DNA from: Deinococcus betulae
Lineage (GTDB): Bacteria > Deinococcota > Deinococci > Deinococcales > Deinococcaceae
Direction: 5' to 3'
NCBI RefSeq assembly: GCF_020166395.1
Contig: NZ_JAIQXU010000029.1
Span: 1 to 59,233 of the forward strand
DNA length: 59,233 nucleotides
The position numbers and the translations under genes are program-made. Shown in pieces: positions 23,720 through 32,989 of this stretch (position 1 is the first letter of the stretch; each line of letters opens with the position of its first letter). The notes beneath the pieces are model-generated. The model made no database searches. It had not been told where the DNA came from and saw only the letters and a list, made by a program, of their open reading frames with translations.

Positions 23720-23992
23720 TCAGCGCTGGTTGCCCGCGCGCTGCCCACGCCCACGAGGGGCGGTCAGGGTGATGGGAATGGAGATGGCCTGCGGGGTGCT
23801 GGCTTTCAGGGCGCGCACCTTCCAGGCCTCGTACTCACTGCGCGGGACGCGGAACTGCCGGCCCACGCGCAGGCTTCTGATCTCGCCGGTTTCCAGCAGG
23901 CGGTAGACGTGGTCCCGGCCCAGCTGGGTTAGGGCGCGCAAGTCATCCACGGTCAGCAGGTCAGCGTCGAGGTGGGGGGCAGGGGAGGTCAT
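23720..23992 (-). CDS. Excisionase-family helix-turn-helix protein
   Basis: A 90-residue product with the HTH_17/excisionase pattern: LLTVDDLRALTQLGRDHVYRLLETGEIRSLRVGRQFRVPRSEYEAW. A MerR-like HTH is followed by the G-R-x-x-R-x-P wing. It overlaps the Cro-like gene stop (ATGA) and is thus made early. In phages this family includes Xis, which steers the integrase toward excision; a general regulator is also possible. Confidence 0.75.
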   Translation of the reverse strand: MTSPAPHLDADLLTVDDLRALTQLGRDHVYRLLETGEIRSLRVGRQFRVPRSEYEAWKVRALKASTPQAISIPITLTAPRGRGQRAGNQR

Positions 23993-24231
23993 GCAGGCAC
24001 CTGCTCAGCGACTTTTAGAGTTTCATGACTAGACTCAGACAAAAAAAGAGCTTCGATAGAGACGTCCAAAGCCTTGGCAATGGGATGGGCGATACTCAGC
24101 AGTGTGTCCTTCACAGCGTTCTGTTCGTGCTTGCGTATTACATCTACGTGCACGCTGGCTTTGTCCGCCAACTCCTGTTGCGTCCACCCCCTGCTATCCC
24201 GCAAACTCTTCAGATTTTTGAGGCTAGTCAT
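23989..24231 (-). CDS. Cro-like XRE-family regulator
   Basis: An 80-residue XRE helix-turn-helix protein: LKSLRDSRGWTQQELADKASVHVDVIRKHEQNA, then LLSIAHPIAKALDVSIEALF. It is the first gene of the early operon and divergent from the repressor gene, so it takes the Cro position. A near-consensus promoter (TTGCAT-N17-TATAAT) ends 7 nt before the ATG, which predicts a leaderless mRNA. The promoter overlaps CTAG-containing repeats, probably the shared operators. Confidence 0.8.
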   Translation of the reverse strand: MTSLKNLKSLRDSRGWTQQELADKASVHVDVIRKHEQNAVKDTLLSIAHPIAKALDVSIEALFLSESSHETLKVAEQVPA

Positions 24232-24344
24232 ACAGGTGATTATAGAGTTCTGCGACTAGTAATGCAAGCCTAGTTAGGCGTGAAGGTTTTGCAAGTCAGG
24301 AAACTCTAAGCCTAGTCTTGGCGTACTAGCCCCGAAATGCTAGC
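24224..24344. promoter_or_regulatory. Operator region with repeated CTAG half-sites
   Basis: Six copies of a CTAG core with similar flanks: CTAGTC (24224), GACTAGT (24254), CCTAGTT (24269), CCTAGTC (24311), TACTAGC (24324) and GCTAGC (24339). They cover both the early promoter and the repressor start. CTAG is normally rare, so this clustering suggests operators for the repressor and Cro-like protein. Confidence 0.55.
24239..24267 (-). promoter_or_regulatory. Early (PR-like) promoter
   Basis: On the minus strand, TTGCAT (24267-24262), a 17-bp spacer, then TATAAT (24244-24239), with the Cro-like ATG 7 nt further. It is the strongest sigma-70-like promoter in the window. Confidence 0.75.
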
Positions 24345-25029
24345 CACCATGACTATGACCCAACCTCGAACACGACTAAAACCGCGCGACATACCGGCGT
24401 GGGCCACCGCGCTGCGAATACGTCGTACACAGTTAGGTCTCTCTCAAGAGGGCGTAGCAGACGCCTCGGAAGATGGCATTTCTCAAAAAGCCGTATCTGA
24501 CTTAGAGACGGGACGTGTCCACCTCACCGATATGGCTCTAGGTCGAGTTATCGCTCTAGCTCGAGCACTGAAATGGTCAATGGTTGAGCTGCAAAGAGCA
24601 ACAGGCGTTGACTTAGGCATTATGGACGCCACCCTGATCGGGGAAGGCACCGCCGACGTGTACCCGCTCACGGCCGCCCTGACGCCAGACAACCCCGGCG
24701 CCGCCCTTGACCACGACGTGGTGGCCCCAGGCATCAAGAAGCCCCTGCTCCTGCAAGCCGACACAGACGAGATGCACGGGACCAGCCCCGCCAGCATCCG
24801 CCCTGGCAGCGTCCTACACGTTGACCGCTCTGAAACCTCCCCTCAAGAGGGCTTGGTGTACGTCATCACGGACCATGAGGGCGCCCATGTCCGCCTTTAC
24901 ACCCCCACCCGCCTCGGTCCTGTGTTTCGAGCAGAGAACCGGCAGTACGAAGACGTTCCAGCCGCTGAAGCCCAGATCATTGGCCGCGTCGTATCCGTGG
25001 CCAGCGATTACAACCCGAACCTGAATTGA
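24337..25029 (+). CDS. CI-like repressor with degenerate S24 domain
   Basis: A 230-residue product. Residues about 24-85 are an XRE helix-turn-helix (ALRIRRTQLGLSQEGVADAS, AVSDLETGR). Residues about 130-225 align with LexA/CI/UmuD S24 domains, but the catalytic Ser position is Glu145 (ADTDEMHG instead of GDSM) and the Lys position is Arg186 (AHVRLYT instead of TVKRL). It should bind operators but not cleave itself in the usual RecA-triggered way. TACTAG lies 7 nt before the ATG, suggesting a leaderless start. The next gene encodes an intact S24 domain. Confidence 0.8.
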   Translation: MLATMTMTQPRTRLKPRDIPAWATALRIRRTQLGLSQEGVADASEDGISQKAVSDLETGRVHLTDMALGRVIALARALKWSMVELQRATGVDLGIMDATLIGEGTADVYPLTAALTPDNPGAALDHDVVAPGIKKPLLLQADTDEMHGTSPASIRPGSVLHVDRSETSPQEGLVYVITDHEGAHVRLYTPTRLGPVFRAENRQYEDVPAAEAQIIGRVVSVASDYNPNLN

Positions 25030-25044
25030 GGTGGAGAAACACTG

Positions 25045-25512
25045 ATGCAAACGTATTTTTTGGCTCGTCGTTATGCCCCCAGCAAAGCCACTCTCGTCGG
25101 TTCCGTTAGCGCTGGAACGCTACTCGATCCCAACCCCTTCACCAGTCGCAAGCGCTTCAACATCCCGGTGCCTTTCCGCCGATTCGAGATGTTCGTGCTG
25201 CAGGTAGATGGCGACAGCATGACGCTGCCAGATGGCACGGGGCTAACCCACGGCGCCTATGTACTCGTGAACCGCCGGGAGATTCTGACTGAGCGTGGCT
25301 ATGTGTTTGCATTCCGCCTGGCGGACGGCACCCACGTGGTGAAGCGCCTGCAGCTGTTCAATGGACGCCCGGCCATGTGGAGCGATAACACGGAGTACGA
25401 GCCAGTACAGCTAACCAGCAGCGTGCGTAACTGTGGGCACGTGTATGCCATGAGCCTGGATGGGGTGGCTTGGACATCGACAGGCTACCGGGGAACAGGG
25501 CGAGCCTCATAG
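25045..25512 (+). CDS. Stand-alone S24 (UmuD/LexA-like) peptidase
   Basis: A 155-residue product without a DNA-binding domain. The S24 core is intact: VDGDSMTLPDG with Ser58, and GTHVVKRLQ with Lys100. An Ala23-Gly24 pair in GSVSAGTLL lies 35 residues before the Ser, the spacing of LexA and UmuD cleavage sites. A strong ribosome binding site (GAGGTGGAG) lies upstream, and it follows the degenerate repressor by 15 nt. It may be a UmuD-type protein or the protease partner of the repressor, processed with RecA. No UmuC-like polymerase gene is in the window. Confidence 0.8.
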   Translation: MQTYFLARRYAPSKATLVGSVSAGTLLDPNPFTSRKRFNIPVPFRRFEMFVLQVDGDSMTLPDGTGLTHGAYVLVNRREILTERGYVFAFRLADGTHVVKRLQLFNGRPAMWSDNTEYEPVQLTSSVRNCGHVYAMSLDGVAWTSTGYRGTGRAS

Positions 25513-25566
25513 ACGTGGTGGCCCTGAGCCGGAAGAAGGTCCAGTTCCTGTAGGGGAGGGGAGTCC

Positions 25567-26175
25567 GTGGCCCACCACGTTCTGGAAATGTATGACTGTC
25601 TCGACGACTCTGGCTGGCGCCGGCTGTTCGAGCAGAACGACGTTGAGCCACAGTTCAGCCGACACGGTGAGGCCAGAAGCATCCTCTGCATCACCTGGAA
25701 CAGCAGCGAGGTCCAGCTGCACGTCATCTTCCAGATGGTGGACAGCATCCTGAGACTGGCCAAGGCGCAATGCACCCTTTACACCAACGTGATTGAGCCG
25801 CCCTACCGGATGCAGCCAGACATCCTCGATCACGGCGAGATCTTTCACCAGTGGTGGCGTGGCCGCTTTCAAAACCTTCTGCTCTGGCCTGAAGGGGATG
25901 ACCTCCCTGAAGCCCTCCGGCAAGCCGTGGTGCGCCTTTTTGTGGAAGGCCGCATCCATGAGTGGCCCGCCATCGTGCCCCAGGAAAATGGGCTGACCCT
26001 GCAAGTGATCATTGACCCCGCATGGCGGTCTCGCCGCGAGCAGGACTGCATCTGCGACACGTTAGAAGCACACAGCACGCCTGACCATGCTGTGCGCGTG
26101 GCGTTTGTTGCCCCGAAGCAGTCGCCGTACTTCCCCTGGGTCAAACGTCCAACCAATGAAGAGTCCAAGAGATAG
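25567..26175 (+). CDS. Prophage protein of unknown function
   Basis: A 202-residue product from GTG with a strong GGGGAGGGG Shine-Dalgarno. It has an alpha/beta pattern: SILCITWNSSEVQLHVIFQM, a helical part with FHQWWRGRFQNLLLW, a strand LTLQVIIDPAWRS, and an ending with HAVRVAFVAPKQSPYFPWV. Several Trp residues and Cys pairs occur (QDCICD). It is co-directional with the repressor pair and so probably expressed in the lysogen. I do not recognise a family; a moron or defence component is possible. Confidence 0.65.
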   Translation: MAHHVLEMYDCLDDSGWRRLFEQNDVEPQFSRHGEARSILCITWNSSEVQLHVIFQMVDSILRLAKAQCTLYTNVIEPPYRMQPDILDHGEIFHQWWRGRFQNLLLWPEGDDLPEALRQAVVRLFVEGRIHEWPAIVPQENGLTLQVIIDPAWRSRREQDCICDTLEAHSTPDHAVRVAFVAPKQSPYFPWVKRPTNEESKR

Positions 26176-26282
26176 TCCTGGCGCAAGCCAGGACTAGGGC
26201 CGGAAGTTCCTCATTTACGCCTCGTTTATCCGCCAGCCTCGCTATGGCGGCACCCGAACACATTCTACTCTGAGGGGAAAAT

Positions 26283-26996
26283 ATGGATATTGATGATCAG
26301 AGAGCGATTGAGGCTAATTTCGGCAGGGAGATCTTCTTTCAAGCTCAAGCGGCACTTGTGTTTCATGAAGGCATGATGCAGTTTTTAGAATCGGCAGATT
26401 TTAGCAATAATAACTTTACAACAGATCTTGACAATGAGCTGACTAATGCAGAAACAGTTCGTATCTACTTGGAAGCGCTCGTGAATCACTCTGCTGCTTT
26501 GTCGCGAATTTTCTTCTCTTCAAAAAATCTTGCACGCTCACAGCATCTTCGGGACTTATACGATGTTGCCGACGACTCTCCTATTTCCAAGCGCGATCTT
26601 AGAAATGCATTTCAGCACCATGACGAACGGATTGATGCATCTGGTAAGCGAATGAAGAAATTAGGTGAAGAGGCTTATCCTCAGAGATTGACATATTACA
26701 TAGTTGATAGCGCTGGAAATTTCAAAGTTCAATGGCATAACGGCGAAATCGACTTTCCTGATGCGGTTTCTTTGATTGAAGAGCTGAAACGATTAATCGA
26801 GAAGGCTATACAGGTTCTTAAATTAAAAGAGGCACAACCTCCTCAATTCGAGCAAGACCCCTTACCCAAGGGGCACTTTATGTACCTCGAACAAGGGACT
26901 GAGGTGATCACTCACGAGCAATACCTCAAACAGACTGGGCAAGACCCAAACATGCCGTATCCTTCCCGCCCTTTAGGGGATGATCGCACCACCTAA
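26283..26996 (+). CDS. AT-rich prophage moron with HEPN-like motif
   Basis: A 237-residue, mainly helical product coded in sequence clearly AT-richer than its neighbours, with many TTA, ATA and AAT-type codons. The motif LRNAFQHHDERID contains Arg107-Asn108-x3-His112, the R-x4-H pattern of HEPN ribonucleases, inside a helical context (SRIFFSSKNLARSQHLRDLY before it). A TACTCT box and GAGGGG site lie upstream. Next to the integrase, its position and foreign composition fit a defence or abortive-infection moron. The HEPN call rests on a short motif. Confidence 0.65.
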   Translation: MDIDDQRAIEANFGREIFFQAQAALVFHEGMMQFLESADFSNNNFTTDLDNELTNAETVRIYLEALVNHSAALSRIFFSSKNLARSQHLRDLYDVADDSPISKRDLRNAFQHHDERIDASGKRMKKLGEEAYPQRLTYYIVDSAGNFKVQWHNGEIDFPDAVSLIEELKRLIEKAIQVLKLKEAQPPQFEQDPLPKGHFMYLEQGTEVITHEQYLKQTGQDPNMPYPSRPLGDDRTT

Positions 26997-27038
26997 ATAC
27001 AAGAAAATCAGTTTTCCCCTTACTGAAAAGGACTATCC

Positions 27039-28259
27039 ATGCCCGCACGAAAATCAAACGGCGAGGGCAGCCTTCGCCTTCGCCCAGACGGCAAATGGGA
27101 GCTGCGCGCCACCCTCGAAGATGCCACTGGCCAGAAGCGCCGCATCAGCCTCTACGGCAGCACCCGCAAAGAAGTCACCGCCAAACGCGACGCCCTGAAA
27201 AGTGACGAAGCGGCCGGCGTCCTGGCCGCCCCCAACCGCCACACCCTGGAAACCTATCTCACCGCCTGGCTGGACCACGTTCAGCAGGAACTCAAGCCCA
27301 CCAGCCACCAGAGCTACAAGTACCTCGTGGACCAGCATTTGGTTCCCCGAATTGGCCAGGTGCAGCTGCTCAAGCTGGCCCCCCTGCACGTCGAGGGCCT
27401 GATGTCCGGCATGCTGCGCGACGGCCTGAGTCCCCGTACGGCCGGGTACGCCCGCGCCGTGCTGCGCCGCGCATTGCAGCAGGCCCTGCGCTGGGGGCTC
27501 GTGGGCCGCAACGTGGCCCAGAACGTGGCCCCACCCCGCAAGACCCAGCAGGAAATGCAGGCATGGACCCCAGAGCAGGCTGCCAAGTTTCTGGAGACGG
27601 CCCAGGGTGACGCTCTGCATCCCCTGTTCTACTTGGCCCTGATGACCGGGCTGCGCCGCGGCGAACTGCTGGGCCTGCGGTGGCAGGACGTGGACGAGGC
27701 GGAGGGGAAGCTGCACATCCGGCAGAACCTGGTCATCGTGAACCACCGCCCGCAGTTCATTGATCCCAAGACCGCCCGCAGCCGCCGGAGCGTGCATGTC
27801 GCCGCTGAGACGATGGCCGTGCTGGGCCACCAGAGAGGGCATGTCGTGGCCATGAAAGGGAAGGCGGGGGCCCGCTGGGAAGATCATGACCTGGTCTTCC
27901 CCAGCAGTGTGGGCACGCCGCTGGGCACCTACACCCTGAACCGGACGTGGTGGGGCCTGATCAAGCAGGCGGAGCTGCCGCGCATCCGCTTCCATGACCT
28001 GCGCCACACCTACGCCAGTCTGGCCCTGGCCCAGAAGATCAGTCCCAAGGTGGTCAGTGAGCGGCTGGGCCATGCCAACGTGGCGTTCACGCTCCAGACC
28101 TACGCCCATGTGTATGAAGAGGAGCACCGGGCGGCGGCGCTGGATAGCTCTCAGCTGCTGGCCCCTCGGAGTCAACCTGCTCCGATTAAGGCCAAGCCAG
28201 TGGCGGCTGCCGCTCGCCGGCCAGCAGTCAAAACAGTGCGGCGCCGCAAACTGGGGTAA
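27039..28259 (+). CDS. int: Tyrosine-type integrase
   Basis: A 406-residue product with an N-terminal AP2-like arm domain (GSLRLRPDGKWELRATL), a SAM-like core-binding domain (about 68-165), and the catalytic domain. All expected residues are visible: Arg206 in TGLRRGELLGLRW, Lys244, His319-x2-Arg322 in FHDLRHTYASLAL, His345 in GHANVAFTLQ, and the nucleophile Tyr355 in TYAHVYEE. The C-terminus has a basic tail. It lies next to tRNA-Lys(UUU), its likely target. AAGGA precedes the ATG. Confidence 0.95.
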   Translation: MPARKSNGEGSLRLRPDGKWELRATLEDATGQKRRISLYGSTRKEVTAKRDALKSDEAAGVLAAPNRHTLETYLTAWLDHVQQELKPTSHQSYKYLVDQHLVPRIGQVQLLKLAPLHVEGLMSGMLRDGLSPRTAGYARAVLRRALQQALRWGLVGRNVAQNVAPPRKTQQEMQAWTPEQAAKFLETAQGDALHPLFYLALMTGLRRGELLGLRWQDVDEAEGKLHIRQNLVIVNHRPQFIDPKTARSRRSVHVAAETMAVLGHQRGHVVAMKGKAGARWEDHDLVFPSSVGTPLGTYTLNRTWWGLIKQAELPRIRFHDLRHTYASLALAQKISPKVVSERLGHANVAFTLQTYAHVYEEEHRAAALDSSQLLAPRSQPAPIKAKPVAAAARRPAVKTVRRRKLG

Positions 28260-28346
28260 GTGTGCGGGCAAAAAAGCTATTGGGGTAAAACTGGCGTATT
28301 GCCGGGAAAAGACAGGACTGGGCAGGAAGTAGGGGAGACGAAGAAA

Positions 28347-28370
28347 CCCCGCGCTGGGCGGGGCTTTTGT
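28347..28370 (+). terminator. Terminator between integrase and tRNA-Lys
   Basis: CCCCGC-GCTGG-GCGGGG followed by CTTTTGTT on the plus strand. The opposite side (GTTTCTT after the stem) could also stop tRNA transcription. Confidence 0.75.
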
Positions 28371-28372
28371 TC

Positions 28373-28448
<76 letters not shown>

Positions 28449-28527
28449 ACACCGCTGCACCCGCACGAGGCGCGTTCTTCAGCGGGAGTGAGTATACGGA
28501 GGTCGGCCAGACCTGTCAACGCCCCGC

Positions 28528-29868
<1,341 letters not shown>

Positions 29869-29935
29869 GTTGCGAGGCTACCACGCAGGGCAAACAGGCA
29901 AAGGTGTCGCCGCCGCGTCCAGTAGGGTGCGGGGC

Positions 29936-30676
29936 ATGTGGAAAAAGGTGGGGGTAGGGTTGGCGCTGGTGGGGCTGAGTGCCTGCACGCTGTTGCCCGA
30001 CCGGGAAGCGGAGGAGCGGGCAATGTGGATGGCCACCTATCAGCAGCAGGAGGCGCAGGGGCAGAGGTACGCCAAAGCCTTTGAGCCGCTGCCTTTTGAG
30101 TTTCGGGGCGTGCGGTGGCGGGTCTGTGAACCTGGGCGCACCTGCGAGGTCAGTGTGGTGTCTGGCTCGGGGACGGCCACCGAGCCGCAGTTGCGGGCTG
30201 CTTTGCGCCTGGCTGGTCTTGAGCCGCCCACCACTGGTTTTGAAGTGACGCGCGCCCCTGCCTTTCCGGTTTCGCAGGCTCAGACAGGGCCGCTGCGCGC
30301 TGAAGTGCGTATGCCGAGAACAGCGCAAATGGGCCAGATGCTGACTCTCGCCGTCACCCTGCACAACGAAACGCGGCGGTCAGTGTCACTCTTTTCCGGG
30401 GAGCGGCCACTGAACGCCGTCATTCACGACGCACGCGGCGAAGCGGTGCGCTGGTACACCTCTGACCTGATTTCCCCTATGGAGTTCGGTCAGGTCTGTC
30501 CAACTGGTCCATGTCACTGGGACCGTCTTCAGTTGAATGCCCCCCTTGACCGCTTCAACCGCTGGCTGCCGCTGCCGCCCGGCGAGTACACCGTCACCGT
30601 CCGAATGACGCGCGTGTTCGCTGACGAGCAGGAACTCAACCTCACCTTCCCGCCGCAGTCGCTGACCATCCGCTAG
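29936..30676 (+). CDS. Putative lipoprotein
   Basis: A 246-residue product with a lipoprotein signal: MWKKVGVGLALVGLSACTLL, lipobox L-S-A-C, cysteine at residue 17. The mature protein has a beta-rich C-terminal half (MLTLAVTLHNETRRSVSLFS, PPGEYTVTVRMTRVFADEQE) like an immunoglobulin-type or intracellular proteinase-inhibitor (BsuPI-like) domain. TAGGGT lies 7 nt before the ATG, a leaderless start, which fixes this start within a longer open frame. Confidence 0.75.
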   Translation: MWKKVGVGLALVGLSACTLLPDREAEERAMWMATYQQQEAQGQRYAKAFEPLPFEFRGVRWRVCEPGRTCEVSVVSGSGTATEPQLRAALRLAGLEPPTTGFEVTRAPAFPVSQAQTGPLRAEVRMPRTAQMGQMLTLAVTLHNETRRSVSLFSGERPLNAVIHDARGEAVRWYTSDLISPMEFGQVCPTGPCHWDRLQLNAPLDRFNRWLPLPPGEYTVTVRMTRVFADEQELNLTFPPQSLTIR

Positions 30677-30685
30677 CGTGCAGCC

Positions 30686-30967
30686 ATGAGCAAACTTGTG
30701 CGCGACCGCATCCCTGAACTGTTTGGTGGGCAGACCACACCTCTGGATGACGCGGCTTTTCGTGCCGCCCTGCGCGCGAAATTGCAAGAAGAGGTCGCGG
30801 AATATCTGGAAAGCGGAGACCTAGAGGAACTGGCCGATGTGCTGGAAGTCGTGCTGGCGCTGGCCGAACTGGATGGCGTGGACGAAGCTGGGTTGAACAC
30901 CCTGCGGCGCCAGAAAGCAGAGGCGCGTGGTGCCTTCACTCGCCGCCTGTGGTGGACGGCAACCTAA
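30686..30967 (+). CDS. MazG-like nucleotide pyrophosphohydrolase family protein
   Basis: A 93-residue product starting SKLVRDRIPELFGG, the signature start of a small MazG-like/phosphoribosyl-ATP pyrophosphohydrolase family. KLQEEVAEYLESGDLEELADVLEVVLALAELDG follows, with the acidic E-x2-E...E-x2-D metal motif. Members hydrolyse NTPs or related compounds; the substrate is not fixed. The -10 box TAGCGT overlaps the stop of the lipoprotein gene, 6 nt before the ATG. Confidence 0.75.
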   Translation: MSKLVRDRIPELFGGQTTPLDDAAFRAALRAKLQEEVAEYLESGDLEELADVLEVVLALAELDGVDEAGLNTLRRQKAEARGAFTRRLWWTAT

Positions 30968-31000
30968 CGCCCGTTAGGCACGGCGCGCTAAACTGCCTGC

Positions 31001-32182
31001 ATGACCAAAGCTGTGATTGTGGCGGCCAGCCGCACGCCCACTGGGAAGTTTCTGGGCGCCCTGGCTGATGTGCCGGCTGTCGAACTGGGGGCCATCACCC
31101 TGCGCGAGACTCTGAAGCGTGCGGGGCTCAGCGCCGAACTGGTTGAGGAAGTCATCCTGGGCCAAGTCGTGCAGGCGGGCAGTGGACAGAACCCAGCTCG
31201 CCAGGCCGCCCTGCGTGCGGGCCTAACGCATGAGGTCGGCGCGCTGACGATCAACAAGGTGTGTGGCAGCGGCCTCAAGGCGGTCATTCTGGCGGCCCAG
31301 AGCATTCGCGCCGGCGACCAGCGCGCGGTGCTAGCAGGCGGCATGGAATCCATGAGCAACTCGCCTCACCTGCTGCCCGGCGCCCGCAAGGGCTACCGCC
31401 TGGGGCACGCGCAGGTGCTGGACGCCAATACCCATGACGGCCTGTGGTGTTCCATCAACGACGAAGGGATGGGCCTGACCGGCGAGCGTGTGGCCGAGAA
31501 ATACAGCATTGGCCGCGAGGAGCAGGACGCCTACGCGACGGCCAGCCACCAGAAAGCTGTCGCTGCGCAGAAGGGCGGGCGCTTCACGGATGAGATCGTG
31601 CCAGTGACGGTACAGGGCCGTAAGGGCGACGTGACGGTGGACACTGACGAAGGCCCCCGCGCTGATACCAGCCTGGAAACCCTGGGCCGCCTGAAGCCTG
31701 CTTTCAAGAAAGACGGCTCGGTGACGGCGGGCAATGCGCCCGGCCTCAACGACGGTGCGGCCAGTCTGCTGGTGGTCTCTGAAGAGGTGGCCCAGGCCCA
31801 CGGCTTGCCGGTCCTGGCTGAAATTACCGGCTACGCGACAGGCGGCCTGGCCCCCGAGTGGGTCATGATGACCCCGGTGCCCGCCACCCAGAAGCTGCTG
31901 GAGAAGCTGGGGATGACGGCCGGTGACGTGGATTTGTGGGAACTGAACGAGGCCTTCAGTGTGCAGAGTTTGGCTGTCAGCCGCGAACTGGGCCTGGACT
32001 CGGCCCGCGTGAACGTGAACGGCGGCGCGGTGGCGCTGGGCCACCCCATCGGCGCTAGCGGCGCGCGCATTTTGGTCACGCTGCTTCACGCCCTGAAGCA
32101 GCAGAACAAGGAAACGGGTGTGGCGACCCTGTGCATGGGCGGCGGCAATGGCCTGGCCCTGGCTGTGAAACGGGTAGGCTAG
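31001..32182 (+). CDS. Acetyl-CoA C-acetyltransferase (thiolase)
   Basis: A 393-residue thiolase. The nucleophile is Cys88 in [12 protein letters not shown]. The second half has [42 protein letters not shown] with the catalytic His, and [12 protein letters not shown] with the second active Cys. It interconverts two acetyl-CoA and acetoacetyl-CoA or splits short 3-ketoacyl-CoA. TAAACT lies 6 nt before the ATG (leaderless). A YciI protein, a secreted protein and 3-hydroxybutyryl-CoA dehydrogenase follow, so a joint role in short-chain acyl-CoA metabolism is likely. Confidence 0.93.
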   Translation: MTKAVIVAASRTPTGKFLGALADVPAVELGAITLRETLKRAGLSAELVEEVILGQVVQAGSGQNPARQAALRAGLTHEVGALTINKVCGSGLKAVILAAQSIRAGDQRAVLAGGMESMSNSPHLLPGARKGYRLGHAQVLDANTHDGLWCSINDEGMGLTGERVAEKYSIGREEQDAYATASHQKAVAAQKGGRFTDEIVPVTVQGRKGDVTVDTDEGPRADTSLETLGRLKPAFKKDGSVTAGNAPGLNDGAASLLVVSEEVAQAHGLPVLAEITGYATGGLAPEWVMMTPVPATQKLLEKLGMTAGDVDLWELNEAFSVQSLAVSRELGLDSARVNVNGGAVALGHPIGASGARILVTLLHALKQQNKETGVATLCMGGGNGLALAVKRVG

Positions 32183-32186
32183 GCGC

Positions 32187-32495
32187 ATGGCAATCCTGTG
32201 GATGATCGAAAGCACCTACCTGAAGATGGGTGAAGAACTCGCCGCCGTGACCCCCGCCCACCGCGAGTGGCTGGATCAGCACTACCGTACGGGCCTGTTT
32301 CTGACCAGTGGCCGCAAGGTGGACCGCACCGGCGGCGTGCTGCTGGCCCAGGCGGAGACCCTGCAGGAACTGGTGGACATCTTCGACGGTGACCCCTTCG
32401 TGCAAAAAGGCTGTGCGCGCTACCGCTACACGGCGTTTACGCCCGTCAAGCGCAGCCGTGCCGTGGACCTTGAGGGCGTGCCGCTGGTGGAATGA
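32187..32495 (+). CDS. YciI-family protein
   Basis: A 102-residue product of YciI/DGPF type: a ferredoxin-like fold with HREWLDQHYRTGLFLTSGRK and GGVLLAQAETLQELVDIFDGDPFVQKGCARYRYTAF. The family contains a conserved His/Asp pocket; some members are dehalogenase- or isomerase-like, most have no known reaction. The -10 box TAGGCT overlaps the thiolase stop codon. The next gene overlaps by ATGA. Confidence 0.8.
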   Translation: MAILWMIESTYLKMGEELAAVTPAHREWLDQHYRTGLFLTSGRKVDRTGGVLLAQAETLQELVDIFDGDPFVQKGCARYRYTAFTPVKRSRAVDLEGVPLVE

Positions 32496-32974
32496 AGGCG
32501 CTGGCCCTAGCCCTAATGCTGGGCGGCGTGGGAAGCAAGGCCGGGTTTCTCGGCACGGCCACGCCCCCGCTACGGACCGCCATCTGTCAGCCGGGCGGGT
32601 GTGTGCTGCTGGGCCGCCAGACACTCCAGACGGAGTTGGGACTCACCTTTACCGAACACCGTGTAGCAGTGCCGTCGCTCAAGGATCCGCTGAGGTTTGG
32701 CGTGGATGGACAGGGACAGATTCAGTGGGCAGAGGTGAGCGTGTCTGGCCCCTTCCCAGCTGCGGCCGAGCTGTCTGTGCTCGTCCGCTTTGTACAGGCC
32801 GCGACCGGGCGCTGGGTCAATACAACCCAAGTTCAGCGCTGTCTCAAATCGGCCCGTCAGAACGCAGCACGCTCGGTCTCTCTGATCGAATTGGACCGGG
32901 CGGGGGTGGTCTGTGTGGCCAGCGGACCGAACGGTCCGTTCAAGCTGGCGGCTTCTCTGGGGCTTCCCCATTAG
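32492..32974 (+). CDS. Putative exported protein, unknown
   Basis: A 160-residue product. The ATG overlaps the YciI stop (ATGA). A short hydrophobic N-terminus (MKALALALMLGGVGSKAGF) may be a weak signal peptide, and four Cys residues could form disulfides. The remainder is a mixed alpha/beta domain (AELSVLVRFVQAATGRWVN). No family is recognised. Confidence 0.6.
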   Translation: MKALALALMLGGVGSKAGFLGTATPPLRTAICQPGGCVLLGRQTLQTELGLTFTEHRVAVPSLKDPLRFGVDGQGQIQWAEVSVSGPFPAAAELSVLVRFVQAATGRWVNTTQVQRCLKSARQNAARSVSLIELDRAGVVCVASGPNGPFKLAASLGLPH

Positions 32975-32989
32975 CAAGGACGTGAATCT

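Larger units (their letters stand above)
380..28372. mobile_element. Integrated, probably truncated siphophage (prophage)
   Basis: Continuous phage gene order: late head and tail genes and the early operon on the minus strand, lysogeny genes and integrase on the plus strand. The right end is set by the integrase gene, its terminator and tRNA-Lys(UUU), a standard attachment target. The left end is placed just after the tail-chaperone stop at 380. Tape measure, distal tail and lysis genes, which should follow the chaperone, are absent, so the element looks defective or deleted at its left end. The only sequence shared between the left edge and the tRNA end is the 8-mer GGGACGTG (383-390 and 28377-28384), too short to prove an att pair. 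Confidence 0.85.

Noticed and set aside
25045..25512. A UmuDC-type polymerase operon
   Set aside because: The S24 protein resembles UmuD, but no Y-family polymerase gene follows; the next gene is an unrelated ORFan.
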